Positions 15,372 to 23,796 are shown, numbered from the stretch's first letter. The stretch is 32,406 nt of DNA from Minisyncoccota bacterium (GCA_020059045.1 JAGVCW010000025.1:1-32406); one strand, 5' to 3'. Numbers and translations: made by a program. The notes: a model not told the origin generated them from the sequence alone.

Positions 15372-17303
15372 TTACTTTACCACAATATCATCATCTCCTT
15401 TAAAACCGGGATCCGTAGTAGCTCGCGTGGTTAGGTCTGGCCTGAATACCTCAAGCAAGCGTCCGGTGAATTTGTCGTTTGCGACTGCTTTAACACTAGA
15501 CATAAGTACCGGAGAAGTTCCAACCTGGCTTAAGCTTGGAGTTAGGGCAACGTGGAAGGCAACTTCACGTGGGTTTAGAGTGACACCTGTACCAGAGCGC
15601 AATTCACCAACATTCCATATAACTTTCTTTTGTATAGTGTCATAAGTAATGTTTTCTGTTTGTGGACTTGTAAGACCTTGCCACTTTACATACGACGGCA
15701 AGACTCCTTCAACCCGCACGCTTCCTAAATCATTCGATGAGTTAGTTAGGTTCCAGATAATTGTATATGTTGTCTCCATATCGGCCCTAGGTGGTATTGG
15801 ACCCATGTTTTCAAACGGTCCAGTTGAACGTACAACTCGTGAAGAAAATCCGAGAACTGATGAGATCTTCACAGAACGCTCTGCTGTAGTAAATATTGAT
15901 TGTGGCGGCCCACTTGGTGAAAGTTGATTACCAGAAACACTTAGAACAATTTTAATATCTTGCTCACGCATAGATGATGAAATATTTGATATAGGCGCAA
16001 AAGTAAAACTAACTGCGCTACTTTCACCTGGATCCACACTTGAGAAATCTGGGTTAAACGATTTATCCCAAACTATTGTGTTATCAACTGATCTATAGAA
16101 ACCACCCTGTCCAGCAGCAACACTGTTTCTATCAAGAGACGCCCCTGTTAAACGAGCTTCTATCTTCATGTCTAGAAGTTTCGCCGACAAGTTGTTTGAC
16201 CAAACAATATTTGCTTTTACTTTCTGGCCTGGAGTTATGACTATATTGTTTCCCGTATCTCCATCAAACGATACCACGAGCCCAACAAACGGTTTCTTAA
16301 TTAGAACTGACTCAGCCATCACAGCAAGTGTTGCGCCAATCAAGTCTTCTTCATCCTTCGATGCAATACCTAAAGAAAAGTGAAAGGTTCTTTCCTCTTC
16401 ATTTTGCCCTTCTAGGGTACCTTTTATCTTTATTGTTTTCCTCTCACCACTTGGTAGGTCACCAACATCCCACGACGAATCTGCTAATACTGCTTGTGGT
16501 ACAGCACTTTTAAATGTGAAACCAAATGGATACTCTGCCTTAAGAATTAGATCATGAAGAACTTCTCCACTATTTGATGAGACTTCTACCACAAACTCGA
16601 ATTCTTGATTTGCATTTACTTCCTTTGGATAGTCAACCGTCACTATTACTGGCGTAGACTTTATAGCAAGTTCATATTTCTTTTCTTTATAGAACAACGC
16701 ACTTGATCCCTTCACTCTGTATTCTAAAGTTAACTTGACCTCTCTTACACTCTCCTTCTCACCAAAAAAAATTGATTTTAAAGTTTTGCGCACTTCTTTG
16801 CCTGCCTCTATCGAACCAATGGGGATGCGTTCTCTTACAAGTGGCGTAGTTGGATCCTCCGCAACACGTGTACCTTCTGGATACTCTACAAGAAGGGTGA
16901 CGCTTTCTATATCTGCTTTGTTGTTATTAGAAAGTATTGTCTCTAGGGACAGAACAGACCCTCCGGCAGTTGAAGTAGGGCCTAGCACCTGAATATCAAT
17001 ATTGTTCGCAGAAACAAAGTTTTTACCACCAAAAAAAACTGCAAGGACTACGCCAATAGACAGGACAAAAAACGCAACCGCTCCAATAAGTAATTTTTTG
17101 AAAAAATTGTTCTGCTTCTCTTCGCGGTGTATACGCTCACGCATCAAAAGTTCATTCATCCCCTCTTCCTCTTTCCAAACTGAACCCACAGCCGGGGCTT
17201 CTCCCTTTATCTCTGAGCGAATGTCTACGTAGGCTTCGTTTGGCTTACGAGAGTATAGCTTCTGCTCCATTCTCTCTATGCGCTTTTTGTCAAAATCTTG
17301 CAT
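15372..17303 (-). CDS. Membrane-anchored repeat beta-domain (DUF11-like) protein
   Basis: This 643-residue protein has a cytoplasmic charged N-terminus of about 69 residues, one transmembrane helix at about 70-92 (LLIGAVAFFVLSIGVVLAVF) and a large external part. The external region repeats a beta-sandwich pattern with phrases such as LVEYPEGTRVAEDPTTP, LKAEYPFGFTF with SSWDVGDLPSGE, and VEGVLPSYVKWQ with WNVGELRSGTGV. These phrases (weak V.vt.P...f, W.vG.L..G) are typical of DUF11 or conserved-repeat domains in surface proteins. It lies between recO and glyS with short gaps on both sides. I infer an envelope structural or adhesion role; no enzyme motif is visible. Confidence 0.75.
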   Translation of the reverse strand: MQDFDKKRIERMEQKLYSRKPNEAYVDIRSEIKGEAPAVGSVWKEEEGMNELLMRERIHREEKQNNFFKKLLIGAVAFFVLSIGVVLAVFFGGKNFVSANNIDIQVLGPTSTAGGSVLSLETILSNNNKADIESVTLLVEYPEGTRVAEDPTTPLVRERIPIGSIEAGKEVRKTLKSIFFGEKESVREVKLTLEYRVKGSSALFYKEKKYELAIKSTPVIVTVDYPKEVNANQEFEFVVEVSSNSGEVLHDLILKAEYPFGFTFKSAVPQAVLADSSWDVGDLPSGERKTIKIKGTLEGQNEEERTFHFSLGIASKDEEDLIGATLAVMAESVLIKKPFVGLVVSFDGDTGNNIVITPGQKVKANIVWSNNLSAKLLDMKIEARLTGASLDRNSVAAGQGGFYRSVDNTIVWDKSFNPDFSSVDPGESSAVSFTFAPISNISSSMREQDIKIVLSVSGNQLSPSGPPQSIFTTAERSVKISSVLGFSSRVVRSTGPFENMGPIPPRADMETTYTIIWNLTNSSNDLGSVRVEGVLPSYVKWQGLTSPQTENITYDTIQKKVIWNVGELRSGTGVTLNPREVAFHVALTPSLSQVGTSPVLMSSVKAVANDKFTGRLLEVFRPDLTTRATTDPGFKGDDDIVVK

Positions 17304-17333
17304 TGGTCAATTATAACACGCAGTAAGGACGAA

Positions 17334-17927
17334 TTACGAAAGATGACTTTCTTCGATAGCTTTATTTATATCTTGCAATATCTCGCGCTTGTAATCACTT
17401 GCCGCCCTAATAACATCTTTACTCCAGGCCGCATCAAGAATGTTTTCATACTCTTTTTTCCTAGCTATATAACCCAGATCTTCTAGAATCCTAAAAACTA
17501 AAACTATTTCGAACAACCTACATTCATCCTTGCTAAAAATCTCTTTTTTTAGAAAATCGAAACCACCAGTTAGAATTTGGAAAAGCTTCTTGTCTGCCCG
17601 TTCTCCCGTAACAAGGCTCCGAAGGAGACGGAGAACCTCGAAGCTTATACGTAATTTATCTTTTTCATTTTGGAAATCTTTATAAAGATTTCTCTCACTT
17701 GTTGCACTTGTGATTCGCCATGCAACTTTCCCTTTTACCACTGTAATAGTAGAAAGTGAGAAATCAAGAAGACCACTATTTAGTTTAGAGTCTTCCCTTC
17801 TAACACTTTTTGCAAATGCTCGTATAAGCCCTAAACCCTCTGTAAAGATGTACAGGTACTTATCTGCTTCACCAGTTTGCTCTCCCTTGAGAACAATCCC
17901 TTCCGTTGTATAGAGATTATATGCCAT
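17334..17927 (-). CDS. recO: DNA repair protein RecO
   Basis: RecO loads RecA onto SSB-covered single strands together with RecR. The 197 residues begin with the family's N-terminal OB-fold pattern (LYTTEGIVLKGEQTGEADKY, LYIFTEGLGLIRAFAKSVRR, GLLDFSLSTITVVKGKVAW). A helical domain follows, ending with ILEDLGYIARKKEY. The usual zinc cysteines are absent and the protein is shorter than the roughly 240-residue norm, as in many reduced genomes. Its ATG overlaps the ileS stop in a TAATG arrangement (one base shared), so it is translationally coupled to ileS. Confidence 0.88.
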   Translation of the reverse strand: MAYNLYTTEGIVLKGEQTGEADKYLYIFTEGLGLIRAFAKSVRREDSKLNSGLLDFSLSTITVVKGKVAWRITSATSERNLYKDFQNEKDKLRISFEVLRLLRSLVTGERADKKLFQILTGGFDFLKKEIFSKDECRLFEIVLVFRILEDLGYIARKKEYENILDAAWSKDVIRAASDYKREILQDINKAIEESHLS

Positions 17928-20900
17928 TAATCTAACGAAACTTCAAACCATGTTTGAGTGTTAGGATTACTCGTGCGGACGACTTTTATATTACTTATAT
18001 TTGTCACCTTTTTAATTCTATCCATGTTTCGTTCTATGACTCCCGCAAAATTTTCAGAAATTGATACTATACCAGTAACTTTTTCATCTGGTGTTAGACC
18101 TTTTTCTTTACGTAATTCCTGAAAGGCTCGAATAACGTCTTGGGTATCCCCTTCTTCTTTTAGCTCTGGGGTTATAACCGTATCTAACTCCATCTCATCA
18201 CTTATGGAACTACCGAACGTCACCTCCTTTATATTTACTTCATCCTTAACTAGTTCGATTAATTCTAGTTTACTTTTCAAAACTTCGCTTTTAACTTTTA
18301 ACTTGCTTAATGGCTGTCTTACTTTTATCTGGGCCGTAGAGCGCTTTTCTAGTGCAACTGAAACCAAATCCCTAACAACTTTCATGTCTTTTAACAACTC
18401 TTCATCTACCTTCCCCGCCTTGGGCCAGGCTTCCAAATGTACACTTTGGGAGTCACCAGGAAGACGAACTCCTTGAAAAATCTCCTCAGAAATAAACGGC
18501 ATGATTGGGGCAATGACTTTAGCAAAATCTAGAAATACTTTATGCATTGTAGAAAGTGCAAACTGCTTGTCTAGAACATTCTCCCCTTTTACTCTGTTTC
18601 TTGAGCGCCTCACATACCAAGTAGATAGATCATCAACAAAGTCACTAATTTGTCGCGCTGCAGATACTGTATCAAAGTGGTCAAAGGCATATGTAACTCT
18701 TTCGATAACTTGATTGAGGCGCGACATTATCCACTTATCAAGAATGTGCGTGCTCTCCTTGGCTTTAACCAGAGGATTGTAATCATTTTTGAATAAAAGG
18801 AAAAAAGTGTAAGTATTACTTAAAAGTGACACAACTCTATTTTGAACAACACGTAGATCTTCGTCCTTGAAATTAAAATCTTCAGCCTTCATAACCACAC
18901 TTCCTAACAAATAGAAACGAAAAGCATCTGCACTAAAACGATCAATGTTATCTAGAGGATCTGTATAGTTAGCTTTTGATTTGGATATTTTGCTCCCATC
19001 AGCTGCAAGTAAAGTGCCTGTAGTCAGTACATTTTTAAAAGCAAGCTTGTCGAACAAGAGGTTGCCCAAAGAATGCATATAGTAAAACCAGGTTCGTGTT
19101 TGAGCAATATACTCAGACACAAAGTCTCCTGGAAATCTCTTTTCAAATTCCTTTTTGTTTTCAAATGGGTAGTGATACTCTGCAAACGGCATACATCCAG
19201 ACTCCACCCAGCAATCCACGACCTCAGTAGTACGAATATATTCTTTTCCATCTTTTTCTAAAATAATCTTATCAATATACGGTCGATGAAGATCAAGCTC
19301 GTAGTTGCTATTGTGAGAAAGTTTTGTAACTGAAAAAGGTTCCATGTAGGCATCTGGAATGTTTCTAAATGTGTTTCGTATTACCCCTGCGGAGTGCTCA
19401 CCATCCATTCCTACCAATATCGAAGGAACAACCTGAAAGCCTACTCCGTGGGTTACGACAATAATATTTTTATCCTTATACTTTTCCTCTAAATCATACA
19501 AAAAATCTCCAAATCTATTCTTTGTCTGCTGTAGACTCTCTCCATTTGGCACCGAAAAATTCATGTCAAACTCATGGCCTTTGCGAAAGGCAGAATACTC
19601 ATCCCAAGATTTCAAGTTAAAATCTCCGAAATTATACTCGGCCACACGAGAATCTTCTTTAATTTTTTCTTTATCAAAACCTAGTCCTTCTGCAATAATA
19701 TCTGCAGTCTCCTTGGCACGCAAAAAGGGTGAACGAATTATCATATCCACACGCTCACTCTTAAGTTTCATTACAGTAGCCCTAACATGCTCCTTACCTT
19801 TTTCTGTAACATGGAAGGGGCTCTCTGGGTCACTACTACAAATATCTAGAACGTTATGCTCTGCCTCTCCATGACGAACAAAAAAATAGCGGTTACCAGA
19901 TTTTTTACTGTATTTTTTCAATTCATCTATTGAACCAATCACAAGTAAACCTTTTCCATCACGTTCTTTCCATATTGGTATTGGACTTGCCCAAAAACGG
20001 TTGCGAGATATTGTCCAGTCTGGAGCGTTATCAACAATATTTTTAAATCTACCATCTTTTAGATGCTCTGGGATCCAATTTATCTTTTCATTCTCCTTAA
20101 GCATTCGCTTTTTAACAGACTGTATATCGATAAACCACGAAGGAACCGCGTTATATATAAGAGGTGTGCCACATCTGTAACAATGTGGGTACGAGTGAGT
20201 ATTCATAGCACGACGAAATATGAGGCCTCTCGTTTCCAGGTCCGCCTTTATTGTTTTCTCCGCTTTCTTAATATATTGCCCTCGTATTATCTCTGGTGCT
20301 TTGTCATTGAATGTCGCACTTGCATCCAAAAGTTGAACCATAGGTAGTCCTTCTTTTTGTCCCAAAGCATAGTCATCTTCTCCATACATAACTGCGGTAT
20401 GAACAATACCTGTTCCTTCAGTAGTAGTAACGAAATCAGCTCCGACAACTGAGTACTTTTTGCCTTTATGATCCCCCATTACTGAAATTGTGTAGAGAGG
20501 TTCGTATTGAAGACCAATAAGATCTTTGCCTTTCTGTTTCTCAATAACCTTGTACTCATCTTCTCCGAAGACATCTTTAAGTCTCTCTTCTGCAAGAATA
20601 AATCTCACGAGAGAGCCGGTACCCATATCCTTTTTTTCAATCGTTACATATTCTGTATCTCTATGAACCGCTAGGGCAACATTCCCTGGCAAGGTCCACG
20701 GTGTTGTCGTCCAAGCAAGCAAGTAAGTTGCCTGAGTTAAATCATTTTCAAATTTTGATTTTATAACTTTAAATTTAATTGTTACAGCCTCTTCAGTAAC
20801 ATCCTTATAAGTATCATCCATCGCAATCTCTGCTTTTGCTAACGGAGTTTCACAATGTGGACAATACATAAGCACCCTGTTCCCTTCATAGAGCTTCCCT

Positions 20901-21442
20901 TTGTCATATATTTGTTTAAGAGCCCACCAGACTGACTCAATGTAAGCGGTGTCCATTGTTTTGTAGGAGTTGTCGAAATCAACCCAGCGACCAACTCTTT
21001 CTACATACCACTTCCAGTCCGATACATACTGAAGCACAAGAGAACGTGCCGTTTCATTAAATACATCAATGCCAATATTTAAAATATCTTTTTTGGTCTT
21101 GAGACCCAGTTTTTTTTCTACAAGGGATTCTATAGGCAAACCGTGAGTATCCCACCCCCAGCGTCTACGTACGTAAAACCCTTGCATAGTTTTATACCTA
21201 GGAATCGCGTCTTTGGATATTGATGCAAGAAGTGAGCCTGCGTGTGGTAGTCCTGTAGCAAAAGGCGGTCCGTCATAAAATACAAATTCTCCTTTATGAG
21301 CCTCTTTATCTAAAGTTTTCTTAAAAGTATCATTTTCCTGCCAAAATTTGAGAATTTCTTCTTCTTTTAAGGCAATAGCGCTTTTCACAGAGGCAGATTT
21401 CTCTTCTGTAGACTTTTTTTCTATATCCTTATTTTCAGCCAT
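17927..21442 (-). CDS. ileS: Isoleucyl-tRNA synthetase with embedded histidine-phosphatase domain
   Basis: This is a 1171-residue class I synthetase. The HIGH-type motif is HAGS (67-70) in GLPHAGSLLASI, with Ser in place of the last His. KISKS is at 818-822. The CP1 editing domain spans about 195-440 (TTTPWTLPGN, GTGIVHTAVMYGEDD), with CPHC at 194-197 and CYRC at 421-424. After SRNRFWASPIPIWKERDGKG and VIGSIDELKKYSKK, where other IleRS proteins continue to DLHRPYIDKI, about 195 residues are inserted (516-709). The insert is a histidine-phosphatase fold with RHG at 523-525, SPFLRAKETA (571-580), Glu602 in RVAEYNFGDF and the second catalytic His in VVTHGVGF (His665). The synthetase then resumes with DLHRPYIDKI and the C-terminal anticodon domain. 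Both halves look intact, so the insert is not a decay product. It heads the ileS-recO-membrane protein-glyS operon. Confidence 0.95.
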   Translation of the reverse strand: MAENKDIEKKSTEEKSASVKSAIALKEEEILKFWQENDTFKKTLDKEAHKGEFVFYDGPPFATGLPHAGSLLASISKDAIPRYKTMQGFYVRRRWGWDTHGLPIESLVEKKLGLKTKKDILNIGIDVFNETARSLVLQYVSDWKWYVERVGRWVDFDNSYKTMDTAYIESVWWALKQIYDKGKLYEGNRVLMYCPHCETPLAKAEIAMDDTYKDVTEEAVTIKFKVIKSKFENDLTQATYLLAWTTTPWTLPGNVALAVHRDTEYVTIEKKDMGTGSLVRFILAEERLKDVFGEDEYKVIEKQKGKDLIGLQYEPLYTISVMGDHKGKKYSVVGADFVTTTEGTGIVHTAVMYGEDDYALGQKEGLPMVQLLDASATFNDKAPEIIRGQYIKKAEKTIKADLETRGLIFRRAMNTHSYPHCYRCGTPLIYNAVPSWFIDIQSVKKRMLKENEKINWIPEHLKDGRFKNIVDNAPDWTISRNRFWASPIPIWKERDGKGLLVIGSIDELKKYSKKSGNRYFFVRHGEAEHNVLDICSSDPESPFHVTEKGKEHVRATVMKLKSERVDMIIRSPFLRAKETADIIAEGLGFDKEKIKEDSRVAEYNFGDFNLKSWDEYSAFRKGHEFDMNFSVPNGESLQQTKNRFGDFLYDLEEKYKDKNIIVVTHGVGFQVVPSILVGMDGEHSAGVIRNTFRNIPDAYMEPFSVTKLSHNSNYELDLHRPYIDKIILEKDGKEYIRTTEVVDCWVESGCMPFAEYHYPFENKKEFEKRFPGDFVSEYIAQTRTWFYYMHSLGNLLFDKLAFKNVLTTGTLLAADGSKISKSKANYTDPLDNIDRFSADAFRFYLLGSVVMKAEDFNFKDEDLRVVQNRVVSLLSNTYTFFLLFKNDYNPLVKAKESTHILDKWIMSRLNQVIERVTYAFDHFDTVSAARQISDFVDDLSTWYVRRSRNRVKGENVLDKQFALSTMHKVFLDFAKVIAPIMPFISEEIFQGVRLPGDSQSVHLEAWPKAGKVDEELLKDMKVVRDLVSVALEKRSTAQIKVRQPLSKLKVKSEVLKSKLELIELVKDEVNIKEVTFGSSISDEMELDTVITPELKEEGDTQDVIRAFQELRKEKGLTPDEKVTGIVSISENFAGVIERNMDRIKKVTNISNIKVVRTSNPNTQTWFEVSLD

Positions 21443-21486
21443 GATTATGGCTATCTTATCATGATTAGAGGTTCATGAAAATTTAT

Positions 21487-21516
21487 AAAATAGCAGTCTC
21501 GTGTAAGAAACTGCTA
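21487..21516 (-). terminator. Attenuator-like hairpin in the ileS leader
   Basis: On the minus strand tagcagt/actgcta form a seven-base stem (arms 21510-21516 and 21491-21497), followed by TTTTAT. It lies between the ileS -10 element and the ileS ATG, so it would terminate or attenuate ileS transcripts rather than end an upstream gene. Confidence 0.5.
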
Positions 21517-21538
21517 AAACTATCTGAGAGCGGGTTCT

Positions 21539-21544
21539 ATTATA
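21539..21544 (-). promoter_or_regulatory. -10 element of the ileS transcript
   Basis: A perfect TATAAT lies on the minus strand 97 bases before the ileS start. No good -35 hexamer is found at 16-18 bases. A start near 21532 would give a leader of about 90 bases that contains the attenuator-like hairpin. Confidence 0.45.
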
Positions 21545-21610
21545 GAGGCAAACGCGGTACGTACCCTGTTCAGTCGTGACAATAACTTTTCTTTAAATAT
21601 TTAAATAAGA

Positions 21611-21640
21611 AATCCCCCGACCAACGTGTGGTGGGGGATT
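21611..21640 (-). terminator. Terminator of the structured RNA
   Basis: An eight-base stem aatccccc/gggggatt is extended by acca/tggt around a short loop. On the minus strand it is followed by TCTTATTT. The strong stem directly ends the GC-rich region. Confidence 0.75.
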
Positions 21641-21683
21641 CCCTTCGAACCCGGGAGACCAGGAACCTGTATCAGCTCGAAGC

Positions 21684-21704
21684 GCGAAACGCGAAACGCG
21701 AAAC
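21684..21704. repeat. Heptamer repeat (GCGAAAC)x3 inside the structured RNA
   Basis: Three perfect tandem copies of gcgaaac lie in the 3' third of the RNA (gtttcgc on the transcribed strand), followed there by a degenerate gcgcttc copy. Such repeats probably arose by slippage and may set the length of a helix. Confidence 0.8.
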
Positions 21705-21992
21705 GCCCAGCCAATACAGTACTACGTACTGCCTGCACCAAGCCGACATGTTCGTCGCAAACCGGTGCAGTACTACCTGCGGCCGCCTTCAGGCCTTGTG
21801 GGCCATAAGGCAAGTGCAGTCCTGCGCGCCGGCCGTGTGGGAGCTCAGCGGTTGAGAATATATGCAGGCATTGCCTGCATGGGCGGGGGCAGGGAGAACG
21901 AACGCATATTGCTCCTGTGTTCGAAGGATGGAAGGATCGAACCCACACCTGTGGATCCACAGTACGAGACGCTCCCGTAACTTGTACTATCT

Positions 21993-22020
21993 ATTATACA
22001 CCCTTCTAGAAATTTGTCAA
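21993..22020 (-). promoter_or_regulatory. Consensus promoter of the structured RNA
   Basis: TTGACA (22020-22015) and TATAAT (21998-21993) are both perfect sigma-70-type hexamers with a 16-base spacer. This is the strongest promoter in the window and points to high constitutive expression of the RNA. It lies about 20 bases after the argS stop. Confidence 0.85.
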
Positions 22021-22041
22021 GTACATAATTGGCTTTCGTAA

Positions 22042-23742
22042 TTACATCTTTCTGGGTGCCGAAATACCAAGCAAAATAAGGCTATTCTGGAGTATCTGCG
22101 AAACTGCTTCCGTAATTGCCACCCTTTTTGATGATTTCTTATCCGCTATATCAATAATTTTGTTTTCTGCGTAAAACTTGTTGAACATTGCCGCGAGTTC
22201 AACAATATATGTCACAAGATAGCTTGGCGACATCTCAATTTGGGCTCTTTCTACTATCTCGGGGAATCTATAGATGTACCGCTCTACTTCATACACTTCA
22301 CTTGGAAACTCTGCCTCAAATTGAGATGTAATACCTGCCTCTTTTGCCTTCTCAAGTAGAGATATGCAACGCGCAAATGTGTACTGCAAGTATGGCCCTG
22401 AGTCACCTTCGAACGAAAGTGATTTATCTAGATCGAAAATAATATCTTTGCCTGGAGACTGTTTGAGAATGGAGTACTTGATAGCACCCACAGCAATTTC
22501 TTCTGAAAGCCGCTCTTTATCCTCGATACCTCTATCACTTTCCTCAATTTTCTTTAGCGCTTTTACCTTCAATTCACTGATTAGCACTTCTGCAGTGATC
22601 ACATCACCAGTACGGGAAGACATTTTCCCTGTAGGAAGTCGCAACATTCCATGCGAAACATGCTTGGTCTTCTCTGAAAGTTCTGGGAAAATCTCATGCA
22701 TTGCTCGGAGAATCACTTTGAAATATTCACTTTGTTCATTGGCCGTAACAATTATTGATGCATCATATGGGTAGACATCGTACTTGAGCTTAGCAAGCCC
22801 AAGATCTTTTGCCTCGTATGTTGGCAAACCTGCTTTATTCATAAACACACGAGTGTGCAATTGTGGATCAAAATTTTCACCATGAAATACTATTGCACCA
22901 TCACTCTCTTCAAACACATCCATATGTTTGTGCACTATTACTTTCCCAAATTCTCCAGTAGTAGATTCAAAGAAATAAAAATCAAATTTTGAACCCAGCT
23001 TTTTGTACACTTCTTCAAACTTATCAAGCGTCAGACGTCTACCCTCTTCGTACGCAGAGTTTATATTTTCATCTGTCTTTTCATAAACTAGCTTATTTGT
23101 CTTTGTTACAAGCTCTTTAAAATCTAGATCATCTTCGTACAAGGCACCACCACTTACATATGAACGAGCCACCTCTTCGGCTGAATTCCATACGACTTGT
23201 TTGTAAATTTTGTAAGCTATAGCTTTAGCCACATGGAGACCAATGTCGCTTTGATATGCAGCTCTCTTTACTTCCGCTCCATTAAAAGCTGCGAGTCTTG
23301 CGATAGCTTCACCAATCGAGTTCGGCATAAGATGCCCTATATGAAACTCCTTAAAAGGGTTTTGATTAGTGTATTCAACAATAATTTTCTGCCCTTTTAG
23401 CGAATCACTTTTCCCGTATTCCTCACCTTGCTCAAGAATTTTTCTAAGTTCAGATTCAAAGAAGCTATTCTCCAAGAAAAAGTTTATGAACCCAGGCTTT
23501 GCAACTTCAATTTTTTCAACTTGCTTAAGCAAGTTTCCCTGAGCTTGCTGAAGGACTACTGCTATCTTCTCTGCAACTTCAAGAGGATTTGCTTTAGTCG
23601 ACTTTGCAATAACCATTGCAACATTGGTGGAATATTCTCCGTGCAAAAAGCTTTCCGGGTGTTCAACGACAAAATCCACTTTTTCAAGCGAAAGGCTCTC
23701 GACTGCCTTATCAATTAACTCTTTAATAGTTTTCTGTACCAT
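22042..23742 (-). CDS. argS: Arginyl-tRNA synthetase
   Basis: This 566-residue class I enzyme charges tRNA-Arg. The N-terminal Add-1 domain includes GEYSTNVAMVIAKSTKANPL and GFINFFLENSFF. The HIGH motif is HIGH at 134-137 within NPFKEFHIGHLMPNSIGEAI. The catalytic core continues with ANEQSEYFKVILRAMHEIFP and GMLRLPTGKMSSRTGDVI, a KMSKS equivalent often degenerate in ArgRS but here KMSSR. The C-terminal DALR anticodon domain has YLQYTFARCISLLEKA and ends ISAPRKM. Transcription probably starts at a TATTAT element only six bases before the ATG, giving a leaderless message. The tmk terminator lies just upstream, so argS is transcribed separately. Confidence 0.96.
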   Translation of the reverse strand: MVQKTIKELIDKAVESLSLEKVDFVVEHPESFLHGEYSTNVAMVIAKSTKANPLEVAEKIAVVLQQAQGNLLKQVEKIEVAKPGFINFFLENSFFESELRKILEQGEEYGKSDSLKGQKIIVEYTNQNPFKEFHIGHLMPNSIGEAIARLAAFNGAEVKRAAYQSDIGLHVAKAIAYKIYKQVVWNSAEEVARSYVSGGALYEDDLDFKELVTKTNKLVYEKTDENINSAYEEGRRLTLDKFEEVYKKLGSKFDFYFFESTTGEFGKVIVHKHMDVFEESDGAIVFHGENFDPQLHTRVFMNKAGLPTYEAKDLGLAKLKYDVYPYDASIIVTANEQSEYFKVILRAMHEIFPELSEKTKHVSHGMLRLPTGKMSSRTGDVITAEVLISELKVKALKKIEESDRGIEDKERLSEEIAVGAIKYSILKQSPGKDIIFDLDKSLSFEGDSGPYLQYTFARCISLLEKAKEAGITSQFEAEFPSEVYEVERYIYRFPEIVERAQIEMSPSYLVTYIVELAAMFNKFYAENKIIDIADKKSSKRVAITEAVSQILQNSLILLGISAPRKM

Positions 23743-23748
23743 CTCTGT

Positions 23749-23754
23749 ATAATA
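23749..23754 (-). promoter_or_regulatory. -10 element of argS (leaderless start)
   Basis: TATTAT lies on the minus strand six bases before the argS ATG at 23742. No strong -35 is seen because that position falls in the tail of the tmk terminator. Transcription would begin at or next to the start codon. Confidence 0.4.
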
Positions 23755-23775
23755 TCATTCAAAAACTTATGAAAA

Positions 23776-23796
23776 AGCCCTGCAAAATGCTGGGCT
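23776..23796 (-). terminator. Terminator of tmk
   Basis: agccc/gggct arms close an 11-base loop, and the minus strand continues with TTTTTC. The tmk stop codon overlaps the start of the stem. Confidence 0.75.

Larger units (their letters stand above)
21605..21986 (-). ncRNA. GC-rich structured non-coding RNA, class unassigned
   Basis: This segment of about 380 bases is far richer in G+C than its neighbours. It has no supported protein frame, and is bounded by a consensus promoter (TTGACA, 16 bases, TATAAT) and an intrinsic terminator. Read on the minus strand, the 5' end cgggag (21977-21972) can pair with ctcccg near the 3' end (21657-21652), closing the molecule. Internal hairpins include gttcga/tcgaac, a nine-base stem atgcaggca/tgcctgcat, gcctt/aaggc and tgcacc/ggtgca. 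The motif TTCGA occurs four times. I looked for RNase P P4 (GAGGAAAGTCC), SRP (GGAAGGAAGCAG), tmRNA (GGNTTCGACNGG and a CCA-ended acceptor) and a tRNA cloverleaf and did not find them. It could be a very divergent housekeeping RNA or a lineage-specific one. Confidence 0.65.

Noticed and set aside
21557-21572. T-box-like sequence agggtacgtaccgcg upstream of ileS on the minus strand
   Set aside because: The T-box core AGGGTGGNACCGCG would need TGG facing the tRNA end. Here it reads TACG and forms a small palindrome, the required terminator partner is missing, and a -10 element lies directly after it. A chance resemblance is more likely.
21601-21960. Open frame of 119 codons on the minus strand across the GC-rich region
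   Set aside because: Composition is that of a GC-rich structured RNA (many Pro, Arg, Cys, His), no RBS is present, and the frame ends in the terminator.
21605-21986. tmRNA, RNase P RNA or SRP RNA
   Set aside because: The diagnostic motifs (GGNTTCGACNGG with a tag ending in LAA-stop, GAGGAAAGTCC, GGAAGGAAGCAG) are not present on either strand. A very divergent member remains possible.
21920-22008. tRNA-like pattern at the 5' end of the structured RNA (gaagggt pairing with atccttc, ggttcgatcc)
   Set aside because: The T-stem has only two Watson-Crick pairs, no D-loop GG or anticodon stem fits, and the putative acceptor overlaps a perfect promoter.
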